Numbered from the stretch's first letter, positions 42,526 through 50,831 are shown. The stretch: DNA of 64,000 bases from Alphaproteobacteria bacterium (GCA_009783145.1 WRHR01000004.1:18642-82641), one strand, 5' to 3'. Numbers and translations: made by a program. Notes: a model not told the origin generated them from the sequence alone.

Positions 42526-43242
42526 CTATTTTTCCAAGACTTTCAATAATTTTTGCAGTTCTTCCCAAGCAGCGCGTTTTGCATCCGGTTTTAACAAGAG
42601 GTAATTTGGGTGAGGTATTGAAAAAATTGCTAATTGATAATTGCTAATTGCTAATTGTTTGGCAGCCAGCGTGCCCAGCGTAAGTATTGCGCGCGGCGCG
42701 GTCAGCTCTATCGCGCGATTAACGAACGGCTCTGCGATTGCAAGTTCCTCGTCAGTCGGCGTGCGTCCGCCTGGCGGACGCCAGAATACAACCGGGCATA
42801 TTGCGGCCGCGTCGCGGGATAATCCTATGGCGCCCATCATCTTATAGAACAATTCGCCGGGCGCGCCGGATAGAATCCGTCCCGATTCCTCATCGTCGGA
42901 CGACGGCGCGTCTGTGAGTATCAGCAACTTTTCGCCCGTCTGCGGCAGCACCGTATTCTTGGCGAACATTTTCAAGGGATGGGGAAACTCGGCAATAGCG
43001 GCGTGCAGCGCATCCATATCCTCGGCCTTGTTTGCAGCATTGGCGGCATCCCTTGCGGCCGAGTTTGCATTTGTGGGAGGATGCGGCGGCACGGTGACGG
43101 AATTGCCAGAAATCGCGGATGATTTTGTTTTCGCCGGGCGTTCTATTGCCGGCCCTTTATTATCTGTGTTCTGTGCTCTGTGTTCTGATAGCTCCCATTT
43201 CACCCCAGCCAGGTCCAGATCGCGCAATGATTGTATTCCCAT
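42526..43242 (-). CDS. Uracil-DNA glycosylase-like protein (alphaproteobacterial family), with two repeat-derived segments
   Basis: 238 residues. The motif FWRPPGGRTPTDEELAIAEPFV, the ILTLGTLAAKQL strand and the HPNYLL motif place it with the superfamily 4/5-like uracil-DNA glycosylases of alphaproteobacteria, which lack the iron-sulfur cysteines. The usual GEAPG motif reads TDAPSSDDEESGR, so activity is uncertain. Word repeats encode LSEHRAQNTD (family G) near the N-terminus, and AISNYQLAIF (family H) where relatives have the loop before the HP motif. Start ATG 43242. Confidence 0.75.
   Translation of the reverse strand: MGIQSLRDLDLAGVKWELSEHRAQNTDNKGPAIERPAKTKSSAISGNSVTVPPHPPTNANSAARDAANAANKAEDMDALHAAIAEFPHPLKMFAKNTVLPQTGEKLLILTDAPSSDDEESGRILSGAPGELFYKMMGAIGLSRDAAAICPVVFWRPPGGRTPTDEELAIAEPFVNRAIELTAPRAILTLGTLAAKQLAISNYQLAIFSIPHPNYLLLKPDAKRAAWEELQKLLKVLEK
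42625..42660. repeat. Family H words inside the uracil-DNA glycosylase gene
   Basis: ATTGCTA, ATTGATA, ATTGCTA, ATTGCTA words, read on the minus strand as QLAISNYQLAIF next to the catalytic-loop HP motif. Confidence 0.87.
43162..43189. repeat. Family G words inside the uracil-DNA glycosylase gene
   Basis: CTGTGTT, CTGTGCT, CTGTGTT words, read on the minus strand as SEHRAQNTD in the N-terminal region. Confidence 0.85.
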
Positions 43243-43266
43243 AAAATCCCCCGAATTAACTTTTCC

Positions 43267-43293
43267 TTGATTTGTCGCATAATTTGGTATAAA
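43267..43293 (+). promoter_or_regulatory. Candidate promoter of pal
   Basis: TTGATT (43267-43272) and TATAAA (43288-43293), 15-16 bases apart, about 38 bases before the pal ATG. Confidence 0.5.
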
Positions 43294-43331
43294 ATAAACA
43301 CTGAACCAAAAAAATACAAGGGAGTATTTTC

Positions 43332-43751
43332 ATGAAAATGCAAAAATTTATTATGCTGGCCGGAATCGCAGCGATGCTGGCGGCTTGCGGCGGGTCCAAC
43401 AAAATCGTTGAGCCGGCCGATCTGAACGAACAAAGGGTATTCTTCGCGTTCGATAAGTCGGATATCTCCGAAGACGCGCGCAACAACCTGCTGGGCCAGT
43501 CGTTGTACATGAAGAACCACAAAGACACCAAGATCAAGCTCGAAGGTCACTGCGACGAACGCGGAACCATCGAATATAACCTTGCGCTGGGCGCGCGTCG
43601 CGCGAACGCGGCAAAGGCCGTGATGGTTAAAGACGGCGTGGATGCAAAGCGCATCGACACCATCTCTTATGGCAAGGAGCGTCCGTGGAAGTTGGGCTCT
43701 GGCGAAGCGGTTTGGATGTACAACCGTAACGCGACCACAGTCGTTCAATAA
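43332..43751 (+). CDS. pal: Peptidoglycan-associated lipoprotein Pal
   Basis: 139 residues. Lipoprotein signal MKMQKFIMLAGIAAMLAAC with lipobox LAAC (Cys19). OmpA-like peptidoglycan-binding domain: VFFAFDKSDISEDARNNLLGQSLYM, LEGHCDERGTIEYNLALGARRANAAKA, ISYGKERP. It anchors the outer membrane to the wall as part of Tol-Pal. tolB is not adjacent and the gene stands alone. AAGGGAG precedes the ATG and a good terminator follows. Confidence 0.95.
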   Translation: MKMQKFIMLAGIAAMLAACGGSNKIVEPADLNEQRVFFAFDKSDISEDARNNLLGQSLYMKNHKDTKIKLEGHCDERGTIEYNLALGARRANAAKAVMVKDGVDAKRIDTISYGKERPWKLGSGEAVWMYNRNATTVVQ

Positions 43752-43752
43752 A

Positions 43753-43780
43753 GAATCCGGCGAAAGCCGGATTTTTTATT
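43753..43780 (+). terminator. Terminator after pal
   Basis: AATCCGGC GAAA GCCGGATT with TTTTTATT. Confidence 0.88.
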
Positions 43781-43822
43781 CTTTATTTGCAATCCGCCGC
43801 TTCGGCGATTATACTCCCATTT

Positions 43823-44887
43823 ATGAAGATTATAGACAGGTATCTGTCGCGGCAGATCGCCTTGTTTTTTGCGATGTTGCTGCTGGTCCTGACCGGACTG
43901 GCTTGGATGCTGCAGATATTATCCATGCTGCGGCTTTTGATTCAATATAACGTAAGCATCGGCGGGTTCTTGGGTCTGACTATGATGATGATTCCCTTTA
44001 TAGCGATGCTGATAATTCCGTTCGCTGTTTTCATTTCCACAATGTTTGTTTTCAACCGCATGATCGCGGACAGGGAAATCACGGTCATGATGGGAGCCGG
44101 CCTGTCGCCCGCGCGCGTTGCAAAACCCGCGATGGCGTTTGCGGGCATTATGACGGCGCTGCATTTGGTTCTGGGTATTTGGATGGTGCCCGCCACCCAG
44201 GAGAAATTCTATAAAAAACAATGGGAAATGAGATACGGCTTGGCGCATCTTGCGCTGCAGGAGGCTTCGTTCAACCAGTTGGCGGATGGCTTGGTAGTAT
44301 TTGTAAACAAGGTCAATGACCGCGACGTTTCCGGACTGATGCTGTTCGACAACCGCAATCCTAAAAACCAGTTGGTAGCGCTGGCGGAAAAGGGAAAGCT
44401 GGTCTCCACGGTGCGCGGCATGTCCATAGTAATGGCGAACGGGTCGGTTCAATCTTTGGGCGAGACATTTGTTTTGGGTACGTTTGATTCGTTCGATATG
44501 GATATGAACATTTCGGATAAACAAATAAAGTTCTCGTTTAAAACTCGCAGGATTTCGACGCCCCAACTGATTGCTGACGCGCAGAGTCCCGAGCTATTCA
44601 AGAAATCTGAATATAAGATGCTGATTTCCGAGCTAGCAAACCGCTTCCTGATGCCGTTTATGAATCTGATGCTGATATTAATAGCAGCGGTCGTGCTGCT
44701 GCGGACTTCGCTTTTGCGACGCAGAATAAGTATAGCGCCGTTTATTGCGACCTTGGGCATGGGCGCAAGCATGGGCTTGTTTATGACTTTTTCCGGAATT
44801 ATAGGGTCATTCGGAGAGCTTGCAATCTTAGCAGGCGCCCAATTCATCATAACCGCCGCGCTGGCTTTTGTTCTATTGAGAAAATGA
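43823..44887 (+). CDS. lptF: LPS export permease, LptF/LptG family
   Basis: 354 residues from ATG 43823 (MKIIDRYLSRQIALFFAM). Typical YjgP/YjgQ layout: three N-terminal membrane segments (FFAMLLLVLTGLAWMLQ; FLGLTMMMIPFIAMLIIPFAVFI; AGIMTALHLVLGIWMV), a periplasmic beta domain, and three C-terminal segments. The N-terminal RYLSRQI...ML and FNRMIADREITVMMGAGLSPARVAKPA are characteristic. With LptB it drives LPS transport. Its stop overlaps the lptD start (ATGA). The partner LptG is not here, and LptF versus LptG is by N-terminal resemblance only. Confidence 0.88.
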   Translation: MKIIDRYLSRQIALFFAMLLLVLTGLAWMLQILSMLRLLIQYNVSIGGFLGLTMMMIPFIAMLIIPFAVFISTMFVFNRMIADREITVMMGAGLSPARVAKPAMAFAGIMTALHLVLGIWMVPATQEKFYKKQWEMRYGLAHLALQEASFNQLADGLVVFVNKVNDRDVSGLMLFDNRNPKNQLVALAEKGKLVSTVRGMSIVMANGSVQSLGETFVLGTFDSFDMDMNISDKQIKFSFKTRRISTPQLIADAQSPELFKKSEYKMLISELANRFLMPFMNLMLILIAAVVLLRTSLLRRRISIAPFIATLGMGASMGLFMTFSGIIGSFGELAILAGAQFIITAALAFVLLRK

Positions 44888-47127
44888 AGAAATTCTTTAT
44901 TCTTTATTCTTTATTCGCTCGACGCTTTGCGTCTGTGCGTATCCTCGTAAAGGCAACAAGTTGCCTACTCGGATTCTTTATTCTCTACGCCGCTGGCGCA
45001 GCGCAAGGTGCGAGTCTGGACGCCGACGCGCCAAAGACTATTACGGCGGATAAGATAGAATACGATGTAAAGGCGAAATCGATACAAACCACCGGCAAGA
45101 CGACCATAGTGAACCAGACGGGCCAAAGGGTCACTTTGGTGGATGCGTATCTGGGCGACAGGAATACGGACGCGGGGGGGCGAAATGTGGTAATGTACTT
45201 GTCGCTGCGCACGCGGGTCACTGCCGAAAGACTGGAAAAAAACGGGGACATAACGATTGCGAAAAGGCCGACCTATACCACCTGCGCCAATTGCGGCGAT
45301 TATACGGAAGCCTGGCATATTTCCGCGTCCAAGCTGAAGCATAACAATGTGGAGCACGAATTGACGTTCTATGACCCTGTTTTGTGGTTTTATGACGTTC
45401 CCGTATTCTGGTTCCCGCGGATGGACTATCCCGATCCCACGGTTAAGTATAAAAGCGGCTTTTTGTTTCCGTATCTGAACTCCACGAATAATATGGGCAT
45501 GCAGATTAATCTGCCGCTGTATCTGAATTTTTCGGATTATCATGACGCTACGATCATCGCGTCGTATCTGACGGCGGAAAATCCGCTGTGGCAGGCCGAG
45601 CATCGCCTGAACCTGAATCATTCCAGCATGCTGACCCGCGGGTCTTACACTCGCAACCAGGCGGGCGCGGACAGATGGCATGTCTTCAACAACGATCGCG
45701 CGGACTTGGGCGATAACGCGCGAATATTTCTGTTCTTCGACAGGACCTCGGACAAGACTTATCTTCAGCAGTACGACTTTTACAACGACCAGCCGTATTT
45801 GGACTCCGGCGCGCGGCTGGAAATGTTCGCGACATCGGGCTATGCCACGACCGAGGCGCACTTTTTCCAGGAATTACGCGTTTTAAGCGGGAACTATAAC
45901 AATCCGTCCGGGGATATCCTGCCTAATATTCACGGAGTTTATCAGACGGCACCTTTTTATGGAAATACATATCTTTCGTTTATGGGCGACGTGCTGGGGA
46001 TTAATAAAAGCAGCGGCTCCAGCCAGCGCCTGATAGGCAGCGCGCAGGTAGTGTCCCCATGGGTTCTGCCGATGGGGCAAAAGGTGACGCTGGCACTCAG
46101 CGCGCGCTATGACGCTTATAACTTCATAAATACGCAAATATACGGCGATCCGGATGATTTTACCGGCATGCGCGCGCGCTTTCTGCCGTCCGGATACGCA
46201 GAATGGTCCCTGCCCTTTATAAGAATTGGCTCTGGCGGGCCTGCCGCCCGAAGCCTTGGCGAAGGGGGGTGGACGCATATTTTGGAACCGAAAGCTCGCC
46301 TGACGATTCAGCGCCACATGGAGTCGCCAGGGTTTGTAAATACTGATTCGGCAGGATCCTTGCTTTCGGATGCGATGCTGTTTTCCGACAACAGGCTGGC
46401 GGGATATGACCTGTGGGCGAACGGCAACTATGCGGATTATGGCATCAATTGGACGGCGTTTTCAAAAAACGACTGGTCCAGCGAGGTTTTTCTGGGCGCG
46501 TCGTATGATTTTTACGAGCCAAGCAGCCTTGACCCAAATTCGGGATTCCACGACGGCATGTCGGACTATGTCGGGCGCATAGGGCTCTATTCGGGCGATT
46601 GGCTGAGAGTTTTGAACAGGTTCCGGTTCGCGAACGAAAATATGGCGCTGCGGCATTTGGAATCGACGCTGCGCGTCGGTTCCGGCGACTATGTCGAAGC
46701 GGGATATATACGCGCTACTCAATTCACGAACGCGCTTGTTCTGGACAGGATAATAAGCGAGGCCCTGCTTGGCGGCGGGATTTATCTGACGACGCGTCTT
46801 TCCGCCCGAGCGCGCGTCATTTACAATATCACGGACAACGGAATACAACGGTTGAACGCGGGCTTGTATTACGACCATCCTTGCTATACAATGTCGCTTG
46901 ATTTCTTCAAGGACGGCGCGGTCAGGATTTATCCGGACGGAGAAAACTATTACGGAGGAACGCGGGTGAGGTTCGGGTTTGCGTTAAAATTGACCGAGGA
47001 CAGCAAGTATGTAATGAAGAAGCGCGAAGTGCAGGACTATAATAGATACGAAACCGAAGAAACTTATTTGAACGGGCCGACGGAAACCGGCGGCAAGAAC
47101 ATGGGTAAGGAGATAACAATAAGATGA
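44884..47127 (+). CDS. lptD: LPS-assembly protein LptD
   Basis: 747 residues. The long, odd signal region (residues 1 to about 42, ending GAAQGAS) is built partly from family F word repeats. The periplasmic OstA-like beta domain is ITADKIEYDVKAKSIQTTGKTTIV. The barrel domain begins LWFYDVPVFWFPRMDYPDPTVKYKSGFLFP, the classic LptD plug/barrel signature, and Cys pairs (TTCANC; HPCYT) could form the interdomain disulfides. A family M palindrome inserts GSGGPAARSLGEGGW before THILEPKARL. It inserts LPS into the outer membrane. Coupled by ATGA on both sides to lptF and surA. Confidence 0.94.
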   Translation: MKKFFILYSLFARRFASVRILVKATSCLLGFFILYAAGAAQGASLDADAPKTITADKIEYDVKAKSIQTTGKTTIVNQTGQRVTLVDAYLGDRNTDAGGRNVVMYLSLRTRVTAERLEKNGDITIAKRPTYTTCANCGDYTEAWHISASKLKHNNVEHELTFYDPVLWFYDVPVFWFPRMDYPDPTVKYKSGFLFPYLNSTNNMGMQINLPLYLNFSDYHDATIIASYLTAENPLWQAEHRLNLNHSSMLTRGSYTRNQAGADRWHVFNNDRADLGDNARIFLFFDRTSDKTYLQQYDFYNDQPYLDSGARLEMFATSGYATTEAHFFQELRVLSGNYNNPSGDILPNIHGVYQTAPFYGNTYLSFMGDVLGINKSSGSSQRLIGSAQVVSPWVLPMGQKVTLALSARYDAYNFINTQIYGDPDDFTGMRARFLPSGYAEWSLPFIRIGSGGPAARSLGEGGWTHILEPKARLTIQRHMESPGFVNTDSAGSLLSDAMLFSDNRLAGYDLWANGNYADYGINWTAFSKNDWSSEVFLGASYDFYEPSSLDPNSGFHDGMSDYVGRIGLYSGDWLRVLNRFRFANENMALRHLESTLRVGSGDYVEAGYIRATQFTNALVLDRIISEALLGGGIYLTTRLSARARVIYNITDNGIQRLNAGLYYDHPCYTMSLDFFKDGAVRIYPDGENYYGGTRVRFGFALKLTEDSKYVMKKREVQDYNRYETEETYLNGPTETGGKNMGKEITIR
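44892..44988. repeat. Family F words (TATTCTT) forming the lptD signal sequence
   Basis: TTCTTTATTCTTTATTCTTTATTC (44892-44917) reads FFILYSLF. A small palindrome AGGCAA CAAG TTGCCT (44951-44966) follows, and a second GGATTCTTTATTCTCT block (44971-44986) reads GFFILY. Confidence 0.85.
46231..46271. repeat. Family M palindromic insertion inside lptD
   Basis: GGCGGGCCTGCCGCCCGAAGCC-TTGGCGAAGGGGGGTGG, read in frame as GGPAARSLGEGGW. It is the same element as at 30577 and 14157. Confidence 0.82.
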
Positions 47128-47969
47128 TGAAAAAAATATTTATTCTTTATTCTTTATTCTTTATTCTTTGTTGCAATCACGCTAGTGCAGCTAGCGTGGT
47201 TGCAACGATAAACGGCGCTCCGATAACGGATGCCGACGTGACGGCGCGGGTCAAGCTGATGGCGGCCCAGGGACAGAATTATACCGATAACCGCAGGCGC
47301 GCGCTTAATAATATGATAGACGACAGCGTAAAGCTGAAATACGCCGAGAATTTCAAGATAGCGCCATCCGACGCGGACGTGAAGAACGAGCTGAAATCAA
47401 TGGCAAGCCGCGGATTGGATTTGTCGGCATTAAGCGCTACTGATTTGGAAATGGCAAAATCCGCAGTCCGCGCGAATATAGCATGGCAGATAATAATCGG
47501 TCGGACGATAATGCCGACTATTTCCGTATCCAAAGAAGATATCGCGACGGAGATTGTGGATTTGGAGCGCGCGCGCGGTCTGCCTATAGAGGTGACGTTC
47601 GTACGCTTGACCGATATTCCAGAACAGGCGGCAGGGAAACTCACCGCACCGAAAAGTTGCGATGACGCGATGCGAATAGCGGAGAATTTGGGCGGCTGGC
47701 CGCAGAAAATAACCGCTCCGCAGTACGAGTTAAGCGAAGATATCCGCGCCCGCATGGTTGACTTGCCGGAGTTGAAATGGTCGCCTCGCGTTGATAACTC
47801 GGTGATTTTGGTTTGCGGAAAGAAGAAAATGAAGGATTACGGGCAGCTGGACGATATGGTAAAGCAAAACGCGATATGGAAAAAAGCGATGTTCCAAGGC
47901 GATCAGCAGTTAAAGCAGCTCCGCCGCAAAGCCGTGATAGTTATTATTGATGAGAGGTATAAATTGTAA
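47124..47969 (+). CDS. surA: SurA-like periplasmic chaperone, short form without parvulin domains
   Basis: 281 residues. The signal peptide (MMKKIFILYSLFFILCCNHASA) is encoded entirely by a family F repeat plus a palindrome. The SurA N-domain follows: VVATINGAPITDADVTARVKLMAAQGQ, RRRALNNMIDDSVKLKYAENFKI and an ISVSKEDIATEIVDLERARGLP helix. No complete parvulin domain follows; the rest (DIPEQAAGKLTAPKSCDDAMRIAENLGG ... RVDNSVILVCGKK) looks like a shrunken one. Usual SurA is about 430 residues. Immediately downstream of lptD (ATGA overlap), its classic client in outer membrane assembly. Confidence 0.85.
   Translation: MMKKIFILYSLFFILCCNHASAASVVATINGAPITDADVTARVKLMAAQGQNYTDNRRRALNNMIDDSVKLKYAENFKIAPSDADVKNELKSMASRGLDLSALSATDLEMAKSAVRANIAWQIIIGRTIMPTISVSKEDIATEIVDLERARGLPIEVTFVRLTDIPEQAAGKLTAPKSCDDAMRIAENLGGWPQKITAPQYELSEDIRARMVDLPELKWSPRVDNSVILVCGKKKMKDYGQLDDMVKQNAIWKKAMFQGDQQLKQLRRKAVIVIIDERYKL
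47139..47205. repeat. Family F words plus palindrome forming the surA signal peptide
   Basis: TATTCTT x4 (47139-47168) reads IFILYSLFFIL. It is followed by GTTGCAATCACGCTAG TGCAG CTAGCGTGGTTGCAAC (47170-47205), a near-perfect 16-bp palindrome that encodes CNHASAASVVAT, including the cleavage site. Confidence 0.9.
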
Positions 47970-47970
47970 A

Positions 47971-48028
47971 AACGCCGCACCCGGGTCCCAGCGAAATCTA
48001 TGATTTCGCTGGGTGGGCATTGCGGCGT
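47971..48028 (+). terminator. Long hairpin terminator after surA
   Basis: ACGCCGCACCCGGGTCCCAGCGAAATC arm and GATTTCGCTGGGTGGGCATTGCGGCGT arm, followed by ATTATTTTTT. Confidence 0.85.
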
Positions 48029-48031
48029 GTA

Positions 48032-48409
48032 TTATTTTTTATTTAACTGAACTATCACGCTGTTATCATATGTGCACATCGCGCCGGTTGCACCGTCAAC
48101 AATCAATCCGGGTATTCCACCAAAAACTACATTACCGATAATCCATGGATTAACGCCGGAGCTTGCAACGGCATAGGATTGTTTATTATAACGGTCTTCC
48201 AAAACTTGAATTGTAACATCGCGGCAAGATTTCGGCACAGTCAGCAAGGTCGGCAATACCAAAGTTTGCGTGCCTGTGCGGGAAGTGATTTGCGCCCATG
48301 CGGGGCTTCCGTCGCTGGTCATAATGTTTATCGTATCCGGTCTGCCGTCAACGATAGAGGCACACCCAGCCAAAGATAAAGCGCCGAAAGCAATTATTAA
48401 TTTTCTCAT
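48032..48409 (-). CDS. Small lipoprotein with glycine-rich membrane motif
   Basis: 125 residues from ATG 48409 (MRKLIIAFGALSLAGCASI), with AAAGGGGA upstream. Lipobox LAGC (Cys16). The body has a PEGA-like beta pattern (AWAQITSRTGTQTLVLPTLLTVP, CRDVTIQVLED), and near the C-terminus the motif NPWIIGNVVFGGIPGLIVDGATGAM seen in a widespread family of small proteobacterial lipoproteins of unknown role. Residues after Cys16 (ASI) do not suggest inner membrane retention, so it probably goes to the outer membrane. Head-to-head with rlmN. Confidence 0.8.
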   Translation of the reverse strand: MRKLIIAFGALSLAGCASIVDGRPDTINIMTSDGSPAWAQITSRTGTQTLVLPTLLTVPKSCRDVTIQVLEDRYNKQSYAVASSGVNPWIIGNVVFGGIPGLIVDGATGAMCTYDNSVIVQLNKK

Positions 48410-48506
48410 TTTAATCCCCTTTTGATTAGGAATTATATCAAATTCGCAATTTACGATAAAGGCAAAAGCCGCAATCCGCCGCTTAACAAAAGCATTATAT
48501 TTTTGT

Positions 48507-48542
48507 TTGTCTAATAAAATTACATAGGATATAATTAGTCTT
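48507..48542 (+). promoter_or_regulatory. Promoter of rlmN, apparently leaderless
   Basis: TTGTCT (48507-48512), exactly 17 bases, TATAAT (48530-48535). The rlmN ATG is at 48543, 8 bases after the -10, where transcription would be expected to begin. No ribosome binding site is present. Confidence 0.65.
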
Positions 48543-49709
48543 ATGGATAACAAACCCATCCTTTTTAATATGACGTCGGCCCAATTGGAACAATTTGTGG
48601 TCGGATTGGGTCAGCCGAAATTTCGCGCAAAGCAAGTTGCAGAATGGCTGCGCCGCGGCGCTCCTGATTTTTCCGTAATGAAAAACTTGCCGGAATCCTT
48701 GCGCAGACAGCTTGATGAAGTTGCAGTCACCCTGCCCTGTGAAATCGTAAAAAAACTGGAATCTGACGACGGCCAGACTACGAAATTCTTATTGAGGTGT
48801 TCCCCTCCTGTGGAGGGGTGGATTGCGAGCGAAGCGAAGCAAGACGGGGTGGTTCGTTTAATGCCCGAAGATTACAAAAACCACCCCGGCGCTACGCGCC
48901 ACCCCTCCACAGGAGGGGAACACATAGAAACGGTCTTAATGCGCACAAGCTATGGCAACTCCGTCTGCGTGTCGTCGCAAGTAGGCTGCGCAATGGGATG
49001 CAAGTTCTGCGCAAGCACTTTGCTGGGCCTGAAGCGCAATCTGACTGCAAACGAAATGATGGCGCAGATATTGGTCGCGCAGTGGACTTTGCGCGGAAGC
49101 TCCGAAATCAAACCAAATGGCGATTTTAACAATAACGATGTTTCGCATATAGTTATAATGGGCACGGGCGAGCCTTTGCAGAATACTGAAAATGCAAAGG
49201 GCTTTCTAGAGCGCGCGAATACGGACTTGAATATCAGCTGGCGGCGTATGACGGTATCGACTTGCGGTATTGTTCCGGGCATCCAGGAGCTCGCCGAATG
49301 GGGGCGTCCTATAAACCTTGCTATTTCTCTACATGCCTCGGATTCTCCCCGGCGCAGCGAATTGATGCCTATAAATAAAAAGTATGATGTCGGCGAGGTT
49401 TTAGATGCCGCATTCGCGTTTTCAGATAAAACCGGCCGGCAGTTGATGATAGAATATATTTTGTTGGGCGGAGTAAATGATTCTGCGCAAAACGCGGAAG
49501 ATTTATCCGCCCTGCTCCGCGATAAAAACTGCATGGTAAATTTAATTCCTTGGAATGCGGTTGCGGAACGCGATTTTGTCGCGCCCAGCGGTAATGCTGT
49601 GCACAGATTCCAGGATATTTTGATAAAAAACGGGGTTCATACGCGAATCCGCCGGGAACGCGGCGCGGATATAGGCAGTGCGTGCGGTCAATTGCGCGTA
49701 AACTCTTAG
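48543..49709 (+). CDS. rlmN: Dual-specificity rRNA/tRNA methyltransferase RlmN with a palindromic insertion
   Basis: 388 residues. A radical SAM enzyme methylating A2503 of 23S rRNA and A37 of tRNAs. The iron-sulfur motif CAMGCKFCAS is at about residue 149, then MGTGEPLQN, ISLHASDSPRRSELMPIN and the C-terminal methyl-carrying Cys region (GADIGSACGQL). Between KFLLR and GEHIETVLM, where relatives have a few residues, 39 residues (86-124) are inserted. They are encoded by a palindrome whose arms read CCCCTCCTGTGGAGGGGTGG and its complement. The transcript is probably leaderless. The end overlaps the convergent GT61 gene by 4 bases. Confidence 0.95.
   Translation: MDNKPILFNMTSAQLEQFVVGLGQPKFRAKQVAEWLRRGAPDFSVMKNLPESLRRQLDEVAVTLPCEIVKKLESDDGQTTKFLLRCSPPVEGWIASEAKQDGVVRLMPEDYKNHPGATRHPSTGGEHIETVLMRTSYGNSVCVSSQVGCAMGCKFCASTLLGLKRNLTANEMMAQILVAQWTLRGSSEIKPNGDFNNNDVSHIVIMGTGEPLQNTENAKGFLERANTDLNISWRRMTVSTCGIVPGIQELAEWGRPINLAISLHASDSPRRSELMPINKKYDVGEVLDAAFAFSDKTGRQLMIEYILLGGVNDSAQNAEDLSALLRDKNCMVNLIPWNAVAERDFVAPSGNAVHRFQDILIKNGVHTRIRRERGADIGSACGQLRVNS
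48798..48921. repeat. Palindromic insertion inside rlmN
   Basis: The left arm is TTCCCCTCCTGTGGAGGGGT (48800-48819), the right arm ACCCCTCCACAGGAGGGGAA (48901-48920). Inside are GCGAGCGAAGCGAAGC and ACGGGGTGGTT...AACCACCCCG, a second inner pair. Fully translated. Confidence 0.88.
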
Positions 49710-50818
49710 AATTTAACGCACGCTTTTTTGCGCAGCGCCCGCCGCATTTCCCGTGACGGCAGCACCGCGCACAACACGGACACAATCCATTTCGGAACAA
49801 TTCGATGCTGCTGTTTCCAGATTTCCTCGAATTCCCGCATTTCTTTTTGCGCGCTGGCGGGATCATCCTTCCATTTGAACCCGTTATCATCGAAAAAACG
49901 AGCAAGATTTTCGGTAATGCCGATAATGCAGGCGGGACAGGTGTTTTTTCTTTTGGAATATGGGTCAATGGAGCAATCAATATATGCGGATTTAAGATTT
50001 TTCAGCTTATCGATAAGAATCTGCATGGTCAGTATGCTATTGTTTCGGTGCAGGCAAATCAAATTCGCCCCATCGCGCGCAAACAAAGACAAGTGCAGGG
50101 CCGTCCCCTGCACACCCGCAATATGCGTCGCGCCCTTTACAAGCGCGATTTGTTGGCGCAAAGGCAGAGTTTCCGGATAAATTATTTCATAGCCGTTTTG
50201 GGCAAAAATCCGCTCTATCCGTTTTTCGCCGATCACCGGATTTTTGTAGAATTTTGTCCGGGATAGATAAATTTTATCGAAACCGGCCGGCGCCACGGTT
50301 TCACCGATTTTATTGAATGTATCGGCATATTTTTTGTTTGCGATATTTTTTATGTAATCGAACGAAGATTCCGGTATAATCAGGTTTCTGAAAGTTGTTC
50401 GCTTTGTTATTACCAAAAGCTTTTTAATACCCATCAATTTGTAAAACTCCGCCGCAAACGCCGCAAGCGGTGCGTGCGCGGCCACTGCGAAAGTTTTGTT
50501 TTTGTACTTTGAGTCCATTGCTGTCCATGCGCGGGACAAACTATCTGCTAGAAAATGTCCGAAATGTAATTCCGCATGGCCAAGCAAGACAACGTCTTCG
50601 TCGATATAATCCGCGTACTTTGATCTACCGCGCGAAATTTTCACATTTTTAATCAAAGGCTGGAATAGCTTTATATTCGGGCGATGCGGACGGATTATGC
50701 CGCACGAAATTATTTTGGCGCCCAGTGGTGTGTTTGTTTCCGGACATTTTTTGTTAAATTTTAGGAATGCGCGCTTTGTTGCGGAAAGATAGCGCGTCGG
50801 CCTTGGTTCGGTTTTCAT
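49706..50818 (-). CDS. Glycosyltransferase family 61 (DUF563) protein
   Basis: 370 residues from ATG 50818 (MKTEPRPTRYLSATKR), with GGAGAAA 8 bases upstream. The GT61 pattern is clear: LLGHAELHFGHFLADSLSRAW, then IYLSRTKFYKNPVIGEKRIERIFAQNGYEIIYPETLPLRQQIALVKGATHIAGVQGTALHLSLFA. The C-terminal part is rich in basic residues. It probably transfers a sugar to a surface polysaccharide or LPS; donor and acceptor are unknown. It stands alone, downstream of a structured leader (50832-50975). Confidence 0.85.
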   Translation of the reverse strand: MKTEPRPTRYLSATKRAFLKFNKKCPETNTPLGAKIISCGIIRPHRPNIKLFQPLIKNVKISRGRSKYADYIDEDVVLLGHAELHFGHFLADSLSRAWTAMDSKYKNKTFAVAAHAPLAAFAAEFYKLMGIKKLLVITKRTTFRNLIIPESSFDYIKNIANKKYADTFNKIGETVAPAGFDKIYLSRTKFYKNPVIGEKRIERIFAQNGYEIIYPETLPLRQQIALVKGATHIAGVQGTALHLSLFARDGANLICLHRNNSILTMQILIDKLKNLKSAYIDCSIDPYSKRKNTCPACIIGITENLARFFDDNGFKWKDDPASAQKEMREFEEIWKQQHRIVPKWIVSVLCAVLPSREMRRALRKKACVKF

Positions 50819-50831
50819 AGTTATTTCTCCA

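Noticed and set aside
43787..43822. Longer LptF N-terminus
   Set aside because: It would start inside the pal terminator region; MKIIDRYL is the standard start.
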